From: JAICYJ01 sp038212095
GTDB taxonomy: Bacteria > Actinomycetota > Thermoleophilia > Gaiellales > JAICJC01
DNA length: 43,122 bases
Direction: 5' to 3'
Assembly (NCBI GenBank): GCA_038212095.1
Contig: JBBQUW010000023.1
Location: 1 to 43,122 of the forward strand
This document shows, piece by piece, positions 27,421 to 34,563 of the stretch. Both the position numbers and the translations under genes were made by a program. The first letter of the stretch is position 1. Each line of letters begins with the position of its first letter. The notes beneath the pieces are model-generated. The model was not told where the DNA came from and did not search any database. It saw only the letters and a list, made by a program, of their open reading frames with translations.

Positions 27421-27447
27421 ATGAACAAGGAAAGGATCACACAGTGA
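27421..27447 (+). CDS. 8-codon leader mini-ORF overlapping padR start
   Basis: ATG at 27421 lies exactly 6 nt after the -10, the spacing of the leaderless genes in this window. It encodes MNKERITQ, and its TGA overlaps the padR GTG (GTGA). The same stretch contains AAGGAAAGG, the padR ribosome-binding site. It could be a leaderless leader peptide that couples translation into padR, or just the Shine-Dalgarno region by chance. Confidence 0.35.
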   Translation: MNKERITQ

Positions 27448-28043
27448 CGGAATACGTCATCCACCCCATCGGCATCCGACGCAGCGAGCTGCGCGAGTGG
27501 ATGCTGCGCTGCGCCCGGCACGGGCGCAGCCACGGTCGCGAGCACGGCTTCGGCCGCGGCGACGCGCCGTTCTTCGCCCGCGGCCGCGCCGGCCGCGGCG
27601 ACATCCGAGCGGCCATCCTTGCCCTGCTGGCCGAGCAGCCGATGCATGGCTACCAGATCATGCGCGAGCTCAGCGACCGCTCCGGCGGCGCCTGGCGGAT
27701 CAGCCCCGGCTCGGTCTACCCCACGCTCTCGCAGCTCGAGGACGAGGAGCTGGTGCGGGCCGAGCAACAGGGTGGCAAGCGTGTGTTCTCGCTGACAGAG
27801 GCCGGCTCCGCAGAGGCGAGCGGTGCACCGAGTGCGCCCTGGCAGGAGGTCGGCGCCGACGTGCCGCCGGCGATGGTCGAGCTGCGCGACCTGATGTATC
27901 AGGTGCGCGCCGCTGCTCGCCAGGTCGTGCACCACGGCTCCGAGAAGCAGGTCGCCGATGCCGCCGAGTTGCTGCGCGAGACGCGCCGGGCGCTGTACCA
28001 GTTGCTCGCAGAGGACGATCGTCCCGGCGACCCCGCCGCCTGA
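27444..28043 (+). CDS. PadR family transcriptional regulator
   Basis: 199 residues. A Gly/Arg/His-rich N-terminal segment of about 45 residues leads into a PadR winged helix: RAAILALLAEQPMHGYQIMRELSDRSGGAWRISPGSVYPTLSQLEDEELV, followed by the wing (QQGGKRVFSLTEAGSAE). A C-terminal dimerisation helix contains ELRDLMYQVRAAARQV. PadR proteins repress transporters or stress genes, often including themselves; the operator overlaps the promoter. The GTG has AAGGAAAGG 8 nt upstream. No transporter target is adjacent, so the regulated genes may lie elsewhere. Confidence 0.88.
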   Translation: MTEYVIHPIGIRRSELREWMLRCARHGRSHGREHGFGRGDAPFFARGRAGRGDIRAAILALLAEQPMHGYQIMRELSDRSGGAWRISPGSVYPTLSQLEDEELVRAEQQGGKRVFSLTEAGSAEASGAPSAPWQEVGADVPPAMVELRDLMYQVRAAARQVVHHGSEKQVADAAELLRETRRALYQLLAEDDRPGDPAA

Positions 28044-28050
28044 ACTCCGC

Positions 28051-28085
28051 CCGCCGGGCCCGCGAGCCTCATGCCGGCCCGGCGG
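28051..28085 (+). terminator. Hairpin downstream of padR
   Basis: CCGCCGGGCC, 15-nt loop, GGCCCGGCGG: a perfect 10-bp GC stem that starts 8 nt after the padR stop. No U-run follows. Confidence 0.45.
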
Positions 28086-28141
28086 CGAGGTTCAACGCTT
28101 CTGCGGGGAGATCAACCGTGCAAGCACGATCGCTCCCGGAT

Positions 28142-28158
28142 CTGACCGCCACGGTCAG
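28142..28158 (-). terminator. Small hairpin at the end of the reductase gene
   Basis: CTGACCG-CCA-CGGTCAG, a perfect 7-bp palindrome overlapping the reductase stop codon. The loop is short, so it could also be a protein site. Confidence 0.25.
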
Positions 28159-28712
28159 CCCTCGTCGAGCGCCGGCCGGTACGTCAGATGGAGGACGCCA
28201 CCGTCGAACGTCTCCGTCCCGGCGAGGTCGAGCTTCGCAGCCGGCCCGCCGTCGGTGAACAGCCGCTGACCGGTACCCAGCGTCAGCGGGAAGACGAAGA
28301 GGTGAAGCTCGTCGACCAGCCCGTCGGCGAGCATGGCGCGCACGAGCGTGCCGCTGCCGCTGACGTAGAGGTCGCGGTCGCGCCGCTGCTTGAGATCTCG
28401 GATCGTCTGCGCCCGGTAGGGGCCAACGATGGTCGAGTTGTTCCAATCCGCGCGCTCAAGCGTCGAGGAGACGACGTACTTGGGCGAGTCGTTCATGAAC
28501 GGCGCGCCGGGATCCTGCTCGGCGGTACGAGTCGACCAGGCCGGGGCGAACATCTCGAACGTCCGCCGTCCCAGCAGCAGTCCCTCGCTCGCACCCATGA
28601 TCGAACCGATCGCCTCTCCCATCTTGGGATCGAACGGGTATGCCATCGTCCAGCGTGGATCCTCGAACACGCCATCGAGCGTGACGAACTCGTGAACAGC
28701 GATCCTTCCCAC
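28155..28712 (-). CDS. Dihydrofolate reductase family protein (RibD C-terminal type)
   Basis: 185 residues of the RibD C-terminal/YyaP fold: VHEFVTLDGVFEDP, EGLLLGRRTFEMFAPAW, KYVVSSTLERADWNNSTIV, DLYVSGSGTLVRAMLADGLVDELHLFVFPLTLGTGQRLF. The NADPH-binding fold is clear; the substrate of these stand-alone proteins is generally unknown. The GTG at 28712 follows GGGAG at 7 nt. Longer readings of this frame run through the tRNA gene and are spurious. Confidence 0.85.
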   Translation of the reverse strand: MGRIAVHEFVTLDGVFEDPRWTMAYPFDPKMGEAIGSIMGASEGLLLGRRTFEMFAPAWSTRTAEQDPGAPFMNDSPKYVVSSTLERADWNNSTIVGPYRAQTIRDLKQRRDRDLYVSGSGTLVRAMLADGLVDELHLFVFPLTLGTGQRLFTDGGPAAKLDLAGTETFDGGVLHLTYRPALDEG

Positions 28713-28898
28713 AACGATCTCCCTTCGGGTGGTTACAACGATGCGTGCCCGTCCACATAGACCGGACCCCGGCCGGCAAGTCATCGCCGAGGCCGCGCCG
28801 GCAGGTGCGGCGCCGCCCTGATCGACCGAGGCCGCTGGGCGAACCGCTCCGACGGTTTCCTTCCAGCCGCCGTGCTGGATTCTCCTCAACCACCCTAG

Positions 28899-28982
28899 TG
28901 CCGAAGGCGGGAATCGAACCCGCACGACCTTTCGGCCACCGGATTTTGAGTCCGGCGCGTCTGCCAGTTCCGCCACTTCGGC
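28899..28982 (-). tRNA. tRNA-Leu (anticodon CAA)
   Basis: 84 nt, a long variable arm as expected for leucine. The acceptor stem is GCCGAAG paired with CTTCGGC, the anticodon stem CCGGA/TCCGG encloses CTCAAAA with anticodon CAA, and the T arm GCGGG-TTCGATT-CCCGC is canonical. The CCA end is not encoded. Confidence 0.96.
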
Positions 28983-28990
28983 CGGAACGA

Positions 28991-28996
28991 AGCCTA
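28991..28996 (-). promoter_or_regulatory. -10 element of tRNA-Leu
   Basis: TAGGCT on the minus strand, 8 nt before the mature 5' end, so transcription would start essentially at the tRNA. Confidence 0.45.
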
Positions 28997-29169
28997 CGTC
29001 AATCGGCGACGGCGCTGCGCGATCCGTGCCGGTGGCCGCGGTCGACCGGGTTCAGCCGGGAGGTTCGTTCGTCGCCGTCCGCGGACGCGCCGCCTGACGT
29101 ATGGTTGCAGGGCGCGCCGGGAAGTCGCACGGCGGCGACGCTGAAACCGCGACGAGGGAGGCTGGCACA

Positions 29170-29562
29170 ATGGCTCGAACGATTCACGGCTGGATGGCAC
29201 ACCTGTTCGCCGCACTGGTCGTGCTGCAGGTGTTCGCGGCCGGTTACGGAGCATTCCTGACGCAGGACAACAAGAAGTACAGCGATAACAACTTCGGCCT
29301 GCACGGCCTGGTCGGACTGCTGATCGGTTTGGTGGCGATCATCATGCTGATCCTGATCGCGCTCGACCGGCGACCGGATCGCGTCCGCAAGCTGACGCTG
29401 ATCCTGTTCGGTGTCACGCTGCTGCAGTTCGTGCTGGCGGCGGTCGGCAGCAACGTCGCGCTGGTCGGCGGGCTGCACGGGGCGAACGCGCTGGTGATCG
29501 CCTTCGTCGCATACCTGCTGGTCAAGGCCACCCGCCAGACGCCGGCTGCCGCGCCGGCCTGA
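29170..29562 (+). CDS. Four-helix membrane protein, DUF6220-like
   Basis: 130 residues with four hydrophobic segments (about 9-27, 40-62, 70-90 and 98-115). Histidines stand in HGWMAHL, LHGLVGLL and GGLHGANA; the latter pair is regularly placed and could bind haem or metal, but this is conjecture. It resembles the DUF6220 family. The ATG at 29170 follows GAGGGAGG at 9 nt. The stop shares one base with the phosphofructokinase start (TGATG), so the two are coupled. A possible -10 (TATGGT) lies at 29100-29105. Confidence 0.7.
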   Translation: MARTIHGWMAHLFAALVVLQVFAAGYGAFLTQDNKKYSDNNFGLHGLVGLLIGLVAIIMLILIALDRRPDRVRKLTLILFGVTLLQFVLAAVGSNVALVGGLHGANALVIAFVAYLLVKATRQTPAAAPA

Positions 29563-30593
29563 TGCGCGTCGGCATCCTCACCGGCGGCGGTGACTGTCCC
29601 GGCCCGAATGCGGTCATCCGGGCGGTGACGCGGCGAGCACTCGACCGTGACTGCCAGGTGGTCGGCGTGTTACACGGCTGGCGGGGGCTGATCGACGGCA
29701 CCACGCGCGAGCTCTCCTTCGCCGACATCAGCGGCATCCTGCCTCGCGGCGGCACCATCATCAAGACGTCTCGCACCAACCCCTTCACCGTCGAGGGCGG
29801 CGTCGAGCGAGTGATGGCCGGCATGGGCATGCTGGATGCGCTGGTCGCAATCGGCGGTGAGGATACGCTCGGCGTCGCCGCCCGCCTGCACGCCGACCAC
29901 GGCGCTTCCGTGGTCGGCGTGCCCAAGACGATCGACAATGACCTGTCAGGTACCGACTACACGTTCGGATTCGACACCGCCGTCTCGATCGCGACCGAGG
30001 CGATCGACCGGCTGCACTCCACTGCCGAATCGCACGACCGCGTGATGGTGTGCGAGGTGATGGGCCGCCACGCCGGATGGATCGCGCTGCACTCGGGGAT
30101 GGCGGGCGGCGCGGACGTGATCCTGATCCCGGAGCAACCGCTGACGGTCGAGCGCTGCTGCGAGCTGATCGCGCGACGCCACGCGCGCGGAAAGGACTTC
30201 TCGATCGTGGTCGTGAGCGAAGGCTGGCAGCTCCAGCTCGAGAGCGGCCACCGGGAGGTGGTGGCGGCCTCCGCCACCGACGCGTTCGGCCACGCCCGGC
30301 TGGGAGGCATCGGCGGCGCGCTGGCGGCCGAGATCGAGGCCCGCACGGGATTCGAGACGCGCGTGACCACACTTGGCCACGTCCAGCGCGGCGGCTCGCC
30401 AACCGCTCACGACCGGGTGCTGGCAACGCGCTTTGGCCTCAAGGCGGCAGAGCTGGTGTTCGAGGGCCAGTTCGGCATGATGACCGCGCTGCGCGGCAGC
30501 GAGGTGGTGGCCGTGCCGATCGCGGACGCAGTTGCCGAGCTGAAGACCGTGCCGATCGAGCTCTACCGCCAGGCCGAGTCCTTCTTCGGCTGA
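29562..30593 (+). CDS. 6-phosphofructokinase, probably pyrophosphate-dependent
   Basis: 343 residues of the PFK-A fold. GGDCPGPNAVIRAV near residue 9 binds the phosphoryl donor, PKTIDND (121-127) contains catalytic Asp125 and Asp127, MGRHAGW and HVQRGGSPTAHDR bind the sugar phosphate. Two residues decide the donor in this family: the position equal to E. coli Gly104 is Asp101 (GGEDTLG) and that equal to Gly124 is Lys122. Asp plus Lys is the pyrophosphate-type pair. I therefore infer a reversible PPi-dependent enzyme working in glycolysis and gluconeogenesis. The start overlaps the upstream membrane protein stop by one base. Confidence 0.9.
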   Translation: MRVGILTGGGDCPGPNAVIRAVTRRALDRDCQVVGVLHGWRGLIDGTTRELSFADISGILPRGGTIIKTSRTNPFTVEGGVERVMAGMGMLDALVAIGGEDTLGVAARLHADHGASVVGVPKTIDNDLSGTDYTFGFDTAVSIATEAIDRLHSTAESHDRVMVCEVMGRHAGWIALHSGMAGGADVILIPEQPLTVERCCELIARRHARGKDFSIVVVSEGWQLQLESGHREVVAASATDAFGHARLGGIGGALAAEIEARTGFETRVTTLGHVQRGGSPTAHDRVLATRFGLKAAELVFEGQFGMMTALRGSEVVAVPIADAVAELKTVPIELYRQAESFFG

Positions 30594-30597
30594 GGCG

Positions 30598-31326
30598 CTA
30601 GCGCGAATCGCCGCGCAGAGCGCTCAGCGTCCCCGCCAGGTCGGCGGTTGCGGCCCAGGGACCGAGGATGGCGGCGTCGACGCCGGCCCGCTCCAGCGCC
30701 TCCACCTCGTCCTGGTGGCTGATGCCGCCCTGGCTGACCACGACCTTGCCGGCCGGCACCTCCTCGAGCAACGAGAACGTGCGCTCGAAGTCGACCTCGT
30801 CCGATCCCTCCGAGTCGCGGTTTCGGATCAGGAACGAGTCGGGGTCGAGCAGATCGAGCGCGTGCTCGATCTCACGCTCCTCCGCCACCTCGACGATCAC
30901 GTCGAGACCGACCTCGACCGCCAGCCCATGCAGGTGCGCGAGATGCTCGTCATCGGCGTCGAAGGCTGCGGCCACCAGCATCACTCCCCCGGCTCCCGCC
31001 AACCGCGCCTCGTAGAGCTGGTAGGGATCAACGATCAGGTCGGTCAGGAGCAGCGGCAGCGACGTCTGCTGGGAGGCCGCCGAGAGAGGATCGAGCGCCG
31101 CCGCCAGACCGGCCAGCTCGACCTGCTCGGCGAGCCTCAGCAGCATCTCCTCGGCCGACTTTATCCGCACGACGAACGAGATCTCCTCCCCCACCACCGA
31201 CTCGGTGAACGGCCGGATCGGACGAAGCTCCGCCACCGCCTGCTCCAGCTGTTCGAGCGGGCGCAGCGAACGTCGCTGATCGACGGCGCGTCTGCTGGAC
31301 GAGACGCGGCTATCGAGCGAGGGCAT
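30598..31326 (-). CDS. TrpC-like (indole-3-glycerol phosphate synthase fold) protein with altered active site
   Basis: 242 residues, slightly shorter than TrpC. The barrel pattern is clear from LTDLIVDPYQLYEARLAGAGGVML through LDVIVEVAEE and NRDSEG to KVVVSQGGISHQDEVEALERAGVDAAILG. However, the catalytic set is broken. By alignment from memory, the Glu of IAEIK is Arg54 (VVRIK), the Lys of RKDF is Thr95, and the Glu-Ser of SESGI is Gln199-Gly200; Glu146 and Asn169 remain. The SPSKG phosphate loop is not recognisable. It is thus unlikely to be the biosynthetic enzyme. It overlaps deoC by 17 bases and lies at the end of the cdd-era-deoC run, suggesting a link to pentose or nucleoside salvage. 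Confidence 0.7.
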   Translation of the reverse strand: MPSLDSRVSSSRRAVDQRRSLRPLEQLEQAVAELRPIRPFTESVVGEEISFVVRIKSAEEMLLRLAEQVELAGLAAALDPLSAASQQTSLPLLLTDLIVDPYQLYEARLAGAGGVMLVAAAFDADDEHLAHLHGLAVEVGLDVIVEVAEEREIEHALDLLDPDSFLIRNRDSEGSDEVDFERTFSLLEEVPAGKVVVSQGGISHQDEVEALERAGVDAAILGPWAATADLAGTLSALRGDSR

Positions 31327-31996
31327 TGGCCTCCAGTTCGTTTACGATCGCAAGCGCGCTGCTGGTGCCAAGGCGGGCGGCGCCGGCCTGCAGCATGGCG
31401 GCGGCGTCCGCCGCAGAACGGATCCCGCCGGATGCCTTGATCCGCACCCGAGCGGGCAGCACGCGCCGCATCAGTTCGACCACGGCGACGGTCGCTCCGC
31501 CGGCGGTTCCGGTGGAAGTCTTGGCGAACTCAGCGCCGCTCTCGGCAACCAGCCCACAGGCCACCTCGATCTGGTTGTCGTTCAGCTGCGAGGCCTCGAT
31601 GATCACCTTGACCATCGCCTGCTCGCGCTCCTCGTGCACCGCCGAAACGAGCGCTATGAGATCGTCGCGGGTCGCCTCCAGGTCGCCGTCGCGTAGCGCT
31701 CCCCAGGCCATCACGACGTCGATCTCGTCGGCACCGAGGGCGACCGCCGCTCGGGCGGCCTCGCACTTTCCGCGGGTCGTCTCGAGGCCGTGCGGGAACC
31801 CGATCACCGTGCACACCGCCACATCGTCGAGTGCGGCCCGCGCCCGCTCGACCCACCAGGGCAGGAGGCACACCGCGGCGAATCCCCGATCGGACGCCTC
31901 GTCACAGAGCGCGTGCACGGATCGCTCTCCGGCCCCCGGATCGAGCAGCGTGTGGTCAACCGCTCGGACGAACTGCTCGACTGACACTGGAGGCAT
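31310..31996 (-). CDS. deoC: Deoxyribose-phosphate aldolase
   Basis: 228 residues. DHTLLDP near the N-terminus, VCTVIGFPHG, GADEIDVVMAWGAL, the Schiff-base region VKVIIEASQL, FAKTSTGTAGGATVAVVELMRR with the second Lys, and IKASGGIRSAADAAAML match the DeoC family throughout. It splits 2-deoxyribose 5-phosphate into glyceraldehyde 3-phosphate and acetaldehyde. With cdd nearby this forms a deoxynucleoside catabolic pair. TACACT lies 9 nt before the ATG, in the short gap after era. Confidence 0.94.
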   Translation of the reverse strand: MPPVSVEQFVRAVDHTLLDPGAGERSVHALCDEASDRGFAAVCLLPWWVERARAALDDVAVCTVIGFPHGLETTRGKCEAARAAVALGADEIDVVMAWGALRDGDLEATRDDLIALVSAVHEEREQAMVKVIIEASQLNDNQIEVACGLVAESGAEFAKTSTGTAGGATVAVVELMRRVLPARVRIKASGGIRSAADAAAMLQAGAARLGTSSALAIVNELEANALAR

Positions 31997-32005
31997 TCGC
32001 CGCAG

Positions 32006-32011
32006 AGTGTA
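32006..32011 (-). promoter_or_regulatory. -10 element of deoC
   Basis: TACACT on the minus strand, 9 nt before the ATG. Confidence 0.4.
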
Positions 32012-32024
32012 ATCGCACCGCCGC

Positions 32025-32921
32025 TCAGATGCCCATCCGGTCGAGAGTGGTCGCGTCGCGCCGCCAGCGCGGGCGCACCTTCACCGTCAGTTCGAGGAAG
32101 ATGGCACCGCCGACGATCGTCTCGATCAGCGGCCGCGACTCGCTGCCGATCCGCTTCACCATCGAGCCGCCGCGCCCGACGAGAATCCCCTTCTGCGACT
32201 CCGTCTCGCAGATCAGCACGGCGCGAACGACGGACGGCCCGCCGCGGCGTCCGGCCGTGATCTCTTCGACCAGCACCGCCACCGCATGAGGCACCTCGTC
32301 CCGCGTCGCCTCCAACGCCGCCTCACGGATCGCCTCGCCGATCCGCACCTCGTCGGTCTGATCGGACGTCACGCCGGGTGGGAAGTAGGCCGGCCCTTCC
32401 TCGAGCAGCGCCACCAGGTCGGTCAGCAGCGGATCGACTCCGTCGCCGGTCAGGGCGCTGATCGGATGGATGGCGTGCGAGACGCCCAGCGCGTCGGCCG
32501 CCACGATCGTCTCGGCGATCGCCACCGGCCGCATGCGGTCGACCTTGTTGATCGCGATCAGGCAGGGAGCAGCGCCATCGCGCATCGCGCGGGCGGCGAT
32601 ATGGCGGTCGCCCGGGCCGACGCCCTCCGGGCCGTTCAGCATCAGCACCACCGCGTCGGCGTCCGCCAGCGTCTCGTCGACCGAGTGCTGCATCCGCTCG
32701 GTCAGCCGGTCGAACGGCTTCTGGAATCCGGGCAGGTCGACCAGCACCAGCTGCCAGCCATCTCCGGCCACCGCGCCGAGCGCGCGACGGCGGGTCGTCT
32801 GCGGTCGCCGCGACACCGCGGCGACATGCTCGCCGACGAGGCGGTTGACCAGCGTCGACTTACCGGCGTTGGGCCGGCCGGCCAGCGCGACCAGCCCGGA
32901 GCGGTGAGGAACGTCGCTCAC
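32025..32921 (-). CDS. era: GTPase Era
   Basis: 298 residues. G1 GRPNAGKS (15-22), the effector region RRPQTTR, G3 DLPG, G4 NKVD, G5 ISALTGDG, then the C-terminal KH domain with VGRGGSMVKRIG. It binds 16S rRNA near the 3' end and assists 30S assembly. The GTG at 32921 overlaps the cdd stop by 4 bases (GTGA). A much longer upstream reading only duplicates cdd in another frame. Confidence 0.95.
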   Translation of the reverse strand: MSDVPHRSGLVALAGRPNAGKSTLVNRLVGEHVAAVSRRPQTTRRRALGAVAGDGWQLVLVDLPGFQKPFDRLTERMQHSVDETLADADAVVLMLNGPEGVGPGDRHIAARAMRDGAAPCLIAINKVDRMRPVAIAETIVAADALGVSHAIHPISALTGDGVDPLLTDLVALLEEGPAYFPPGVTSDQTDEVRIGEAIREAALEATRDEVPHAVAVLVEEITAGRRGGPSVVRAVLICETESQKGILVGRGGSMVKRIGSESRPLIETIVGGAIFLELTVKVRPRWRRDATTLDRMGI

Positions 32922-33304
32922 AGCACGAACCGCTCGGGCAGCAGATCGGCGAGCGCCGAGACGACCGGCACGCCCGCGCGGCGCCAGATGACGCGCATCT
33001 CGGGCGCAAGCTCGGACAGCACCTGACGGCAGGCCCCGCAGGGCGGAACCGATTCGGCGTCGGCGTGGATCGCGATCGCCTCCAGATGACGGCTTCCGGC
33101 CGAGACCGCGGCGAACAGCGCGTTGCGCTCGGCGCATGACGTCAGGCCGTAGCTCGCATTCTCGACGTTCACCGCGCTGAAGATCGTGCCATCGGCCGCG
33201 CGCAGCGCCGCACCCACTGCGAAGCCCGAGTAGGGCGCGTACGCCCGTGCGGCCACCGCGCGCGCTCTCTCGTACAGGTCGGCGTCATCCTTGCTCAGTT
33301 CCAC
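32918..33304 (-). CDS. cdd: Cytidine deaminase
   Basis: About 128 residues. The zinc site is complete: TSCAERNALF with the catalytic Glu, and PPCGACRQVL with two cysteines; YSGFAVGAAL and NVENASYGLT are the substrate loops. It deaminates cytidine and deoxycytidine. Two tandem GTG codons are available (33307 and 33304). The second is 6 nt after the TAGGCT at 33311-33316, matching other leaderless genes here, so I prefer it. Confidence 0.94.
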   Translation of the reverse strand: MELSKDDADLYERARAVAARAYAPYSGFAVGAALRAADGTIFSAVNVENASYGLTSCAERNALFAAVSAGSRHLEAIAIHADAESVPPCGACRQVLSELAPEMRVIWRRAGVPVVSALADLLPERFVL

Positions 33305-33310
33305 CACCGC

Positions 33311-33316
33311 AGCCTA
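33311..33316 (-). promoter_or_regulatory. -10 element of cdd (leaderless)
   Basis: TAGGCT on the minus strand, 6 nt before the second GTG of cdd. Confidence 0.45.
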
Positions 33317-33380
33317 CAGCGCCTGTCCGTGGCCGCCGGAGGGCTGGATGATTGATTCCACGAGCTGCGCGGCTCTGGCA

Positions 33381-34496
33381 CTAGGGGGCCGGCAGTGTCT
33401 CGATGCCGCCAGGGTCGGGCAGCGTCGCGACGCCGTCGCCGTCTGCGACCGTCGGGGCCGGTGGCGCGGCTGGGGCGGCCGGCGGCGCGCTGGGCGTGGC
33501 CGCAGCAACGGGATGCCGTTGTCGATGCGCCAGGCGTCGCTGGTGGGCGCCGGGATGGCGGGCCGGCCGGCGAGACCTGTGGGTGACGGGTGGTGAGCTC
33601 GCCTGCTCCACCGCGACCGGCCGCGGCACCGGAGCGAGAGTCGGCCGCGCCGTCTCTCCCGGCCGGCCCAGCATGATCACGGCCAGGGCCACCACGGCCA
33701 ACAGACCGAGACCGGCCGCCAGCCGCCGCGGCCAGCGACGCGGCATCGGTGGAACCAGCGCCGCCTCGTAGGCGCGATCATCAAACAGCCCGTCGAGGCC
33801 GAGCGGCTGCTCACTCCCGTCGCGGCCGGCTGTCTGGACGTGGCCGCCGCACGTTTCGAGCTCGTCAAGACATGCGGCGAGATCGTCGAAACCGGCAGAT
33901 GAGGCGCGGTCCAGCCACTCGGCCAGAGGCTGGGGCGGCTCGCCGGCCATCGTGGCGCGGAAGACAGCGGCGAGCGTGCGCTGACCGTCCCGCGACCCAA
34001 CCAGCACCCGATTGACGTCGGGCGAGCCGAGCAGCGGCCGTTCCAGGAAGGGCGTCGGCCCTGGGCCGACCGCGAAGTCGGACATCTCGGCAGCATCGAC
34101 GGGGAAGCCGGCCGCCGCCACCCGCTCGGCCAGGCGGCCGAAGGCCAGCGAGAGCCGGGCCGCGTCGGCGGCTCCGGGCCGGCGTGTCGCGCGCCAGCGC
34201 TCGACGCTCATGCCGAGGGAGGGTGGCACGACCAGAAACCGACGGCCCTCGTGCTCGCCGAAGTCGAGTACACCGCAGATCTCGGCGCAGCCAAGCGCGC
34301 ACCAGCGCGAGACGGCCTCGGCGAACCCATCCTCGTCCCAGCCCTCCGACGCGAACACGATCCGCACCTGGGCAGCACGGCCGGAGCGTGTGTCGAGCGC
34401 CTCGATCGGCCCTTCGGGACGCGCGCGCAGCGCTGCGGGACTGGCCAGGTAACGTCCGGCGATCACACATGCGTTGGACGGGGCGGGCTCTGCCAT
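33381..34496 (-). CDS. Pseudokinase-like membrane protein with proline/alanine/histidine-rich tail
   Basis: 371 residues. The first ~190 residues resemble a Ser/Thr protein kinase N-lobe and hinge: GRYLASP, IEALDTRSGRAAQVRIVF, and a DFGEHEGRRFLVVPP strand pair typical of PknB-like sequences. The beta-3 lysine is Arg45, and no HRD or activation-loop DFG is visible, so catalysis is unlikely. A single membrane helix at 259-277 is followed by about 95 residues rich in Pro, Ala, Arg and His, probably outside the cell. ATG 34496 lies 6 nt after TACGGT. It interrupts the usual dgkA-cdd neighbourhood. The kinase resemblance is judged by eye only. Confidence 0.55.
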   Translation of the reverse strand: MAEPAPSNACVIAGRYLASPAALRARPEGPIEALDTRSGRAAQVRIVFASEGWDEDGFAEAVSRWCALGCAEICGVLDFGEHEGRRFLVVPPSLGMSVERWRATRRPGAADAARLSLAFGRLAERVAAAGFPVDAAEMSDFAVGPGPTPFLERPLLGSPDVNRVLVGSRDGQRTLAAVFRATMAGEPPQPLAEWLDRASSAGFDDLAACLDELETCGGHVQTAGRDGSEQPLGLDGLFDDRAYEAALVPPMPRRWPRRLAAGLGLLAVVALAVIMLGRPGETARPTLAPVPRPVAVEQASSPPVTHRSRRPARHPGAHQRRLAHRQRHPVAAATPSAPPAAPAAPPAPTVADGDGVATLPDPGGIETLPAP

Positions 34497-34502
34497 CTGC
34501 CC

Positions 34503-34508
34503 ACCGTA
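34503..34508 (-). promoter_or_regulatory. -10 element of pseudokinase-like gene (leaderless)
   Basis: TACGGT on the minus strand, 6 nt before the ATG at 34496. Upstream, three GTCAC repeats lie between 34520 and 34556. Confidence 0.4.
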
Positions 34509-34563
34509 GGCGCGGCCCACGTCACGGAGCTAGCCGCGACCCGTCACAGAAGTGTCACGATCT

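Noticed and set aside
28713..28976. N-terminal extension of the reductase reading MAELADAPDSKSGG
   Set aside because: It is translation through the tRNA-Leu gene, a well-known artefact; the real start is the GTG at 28712 with its own GGGAG site.
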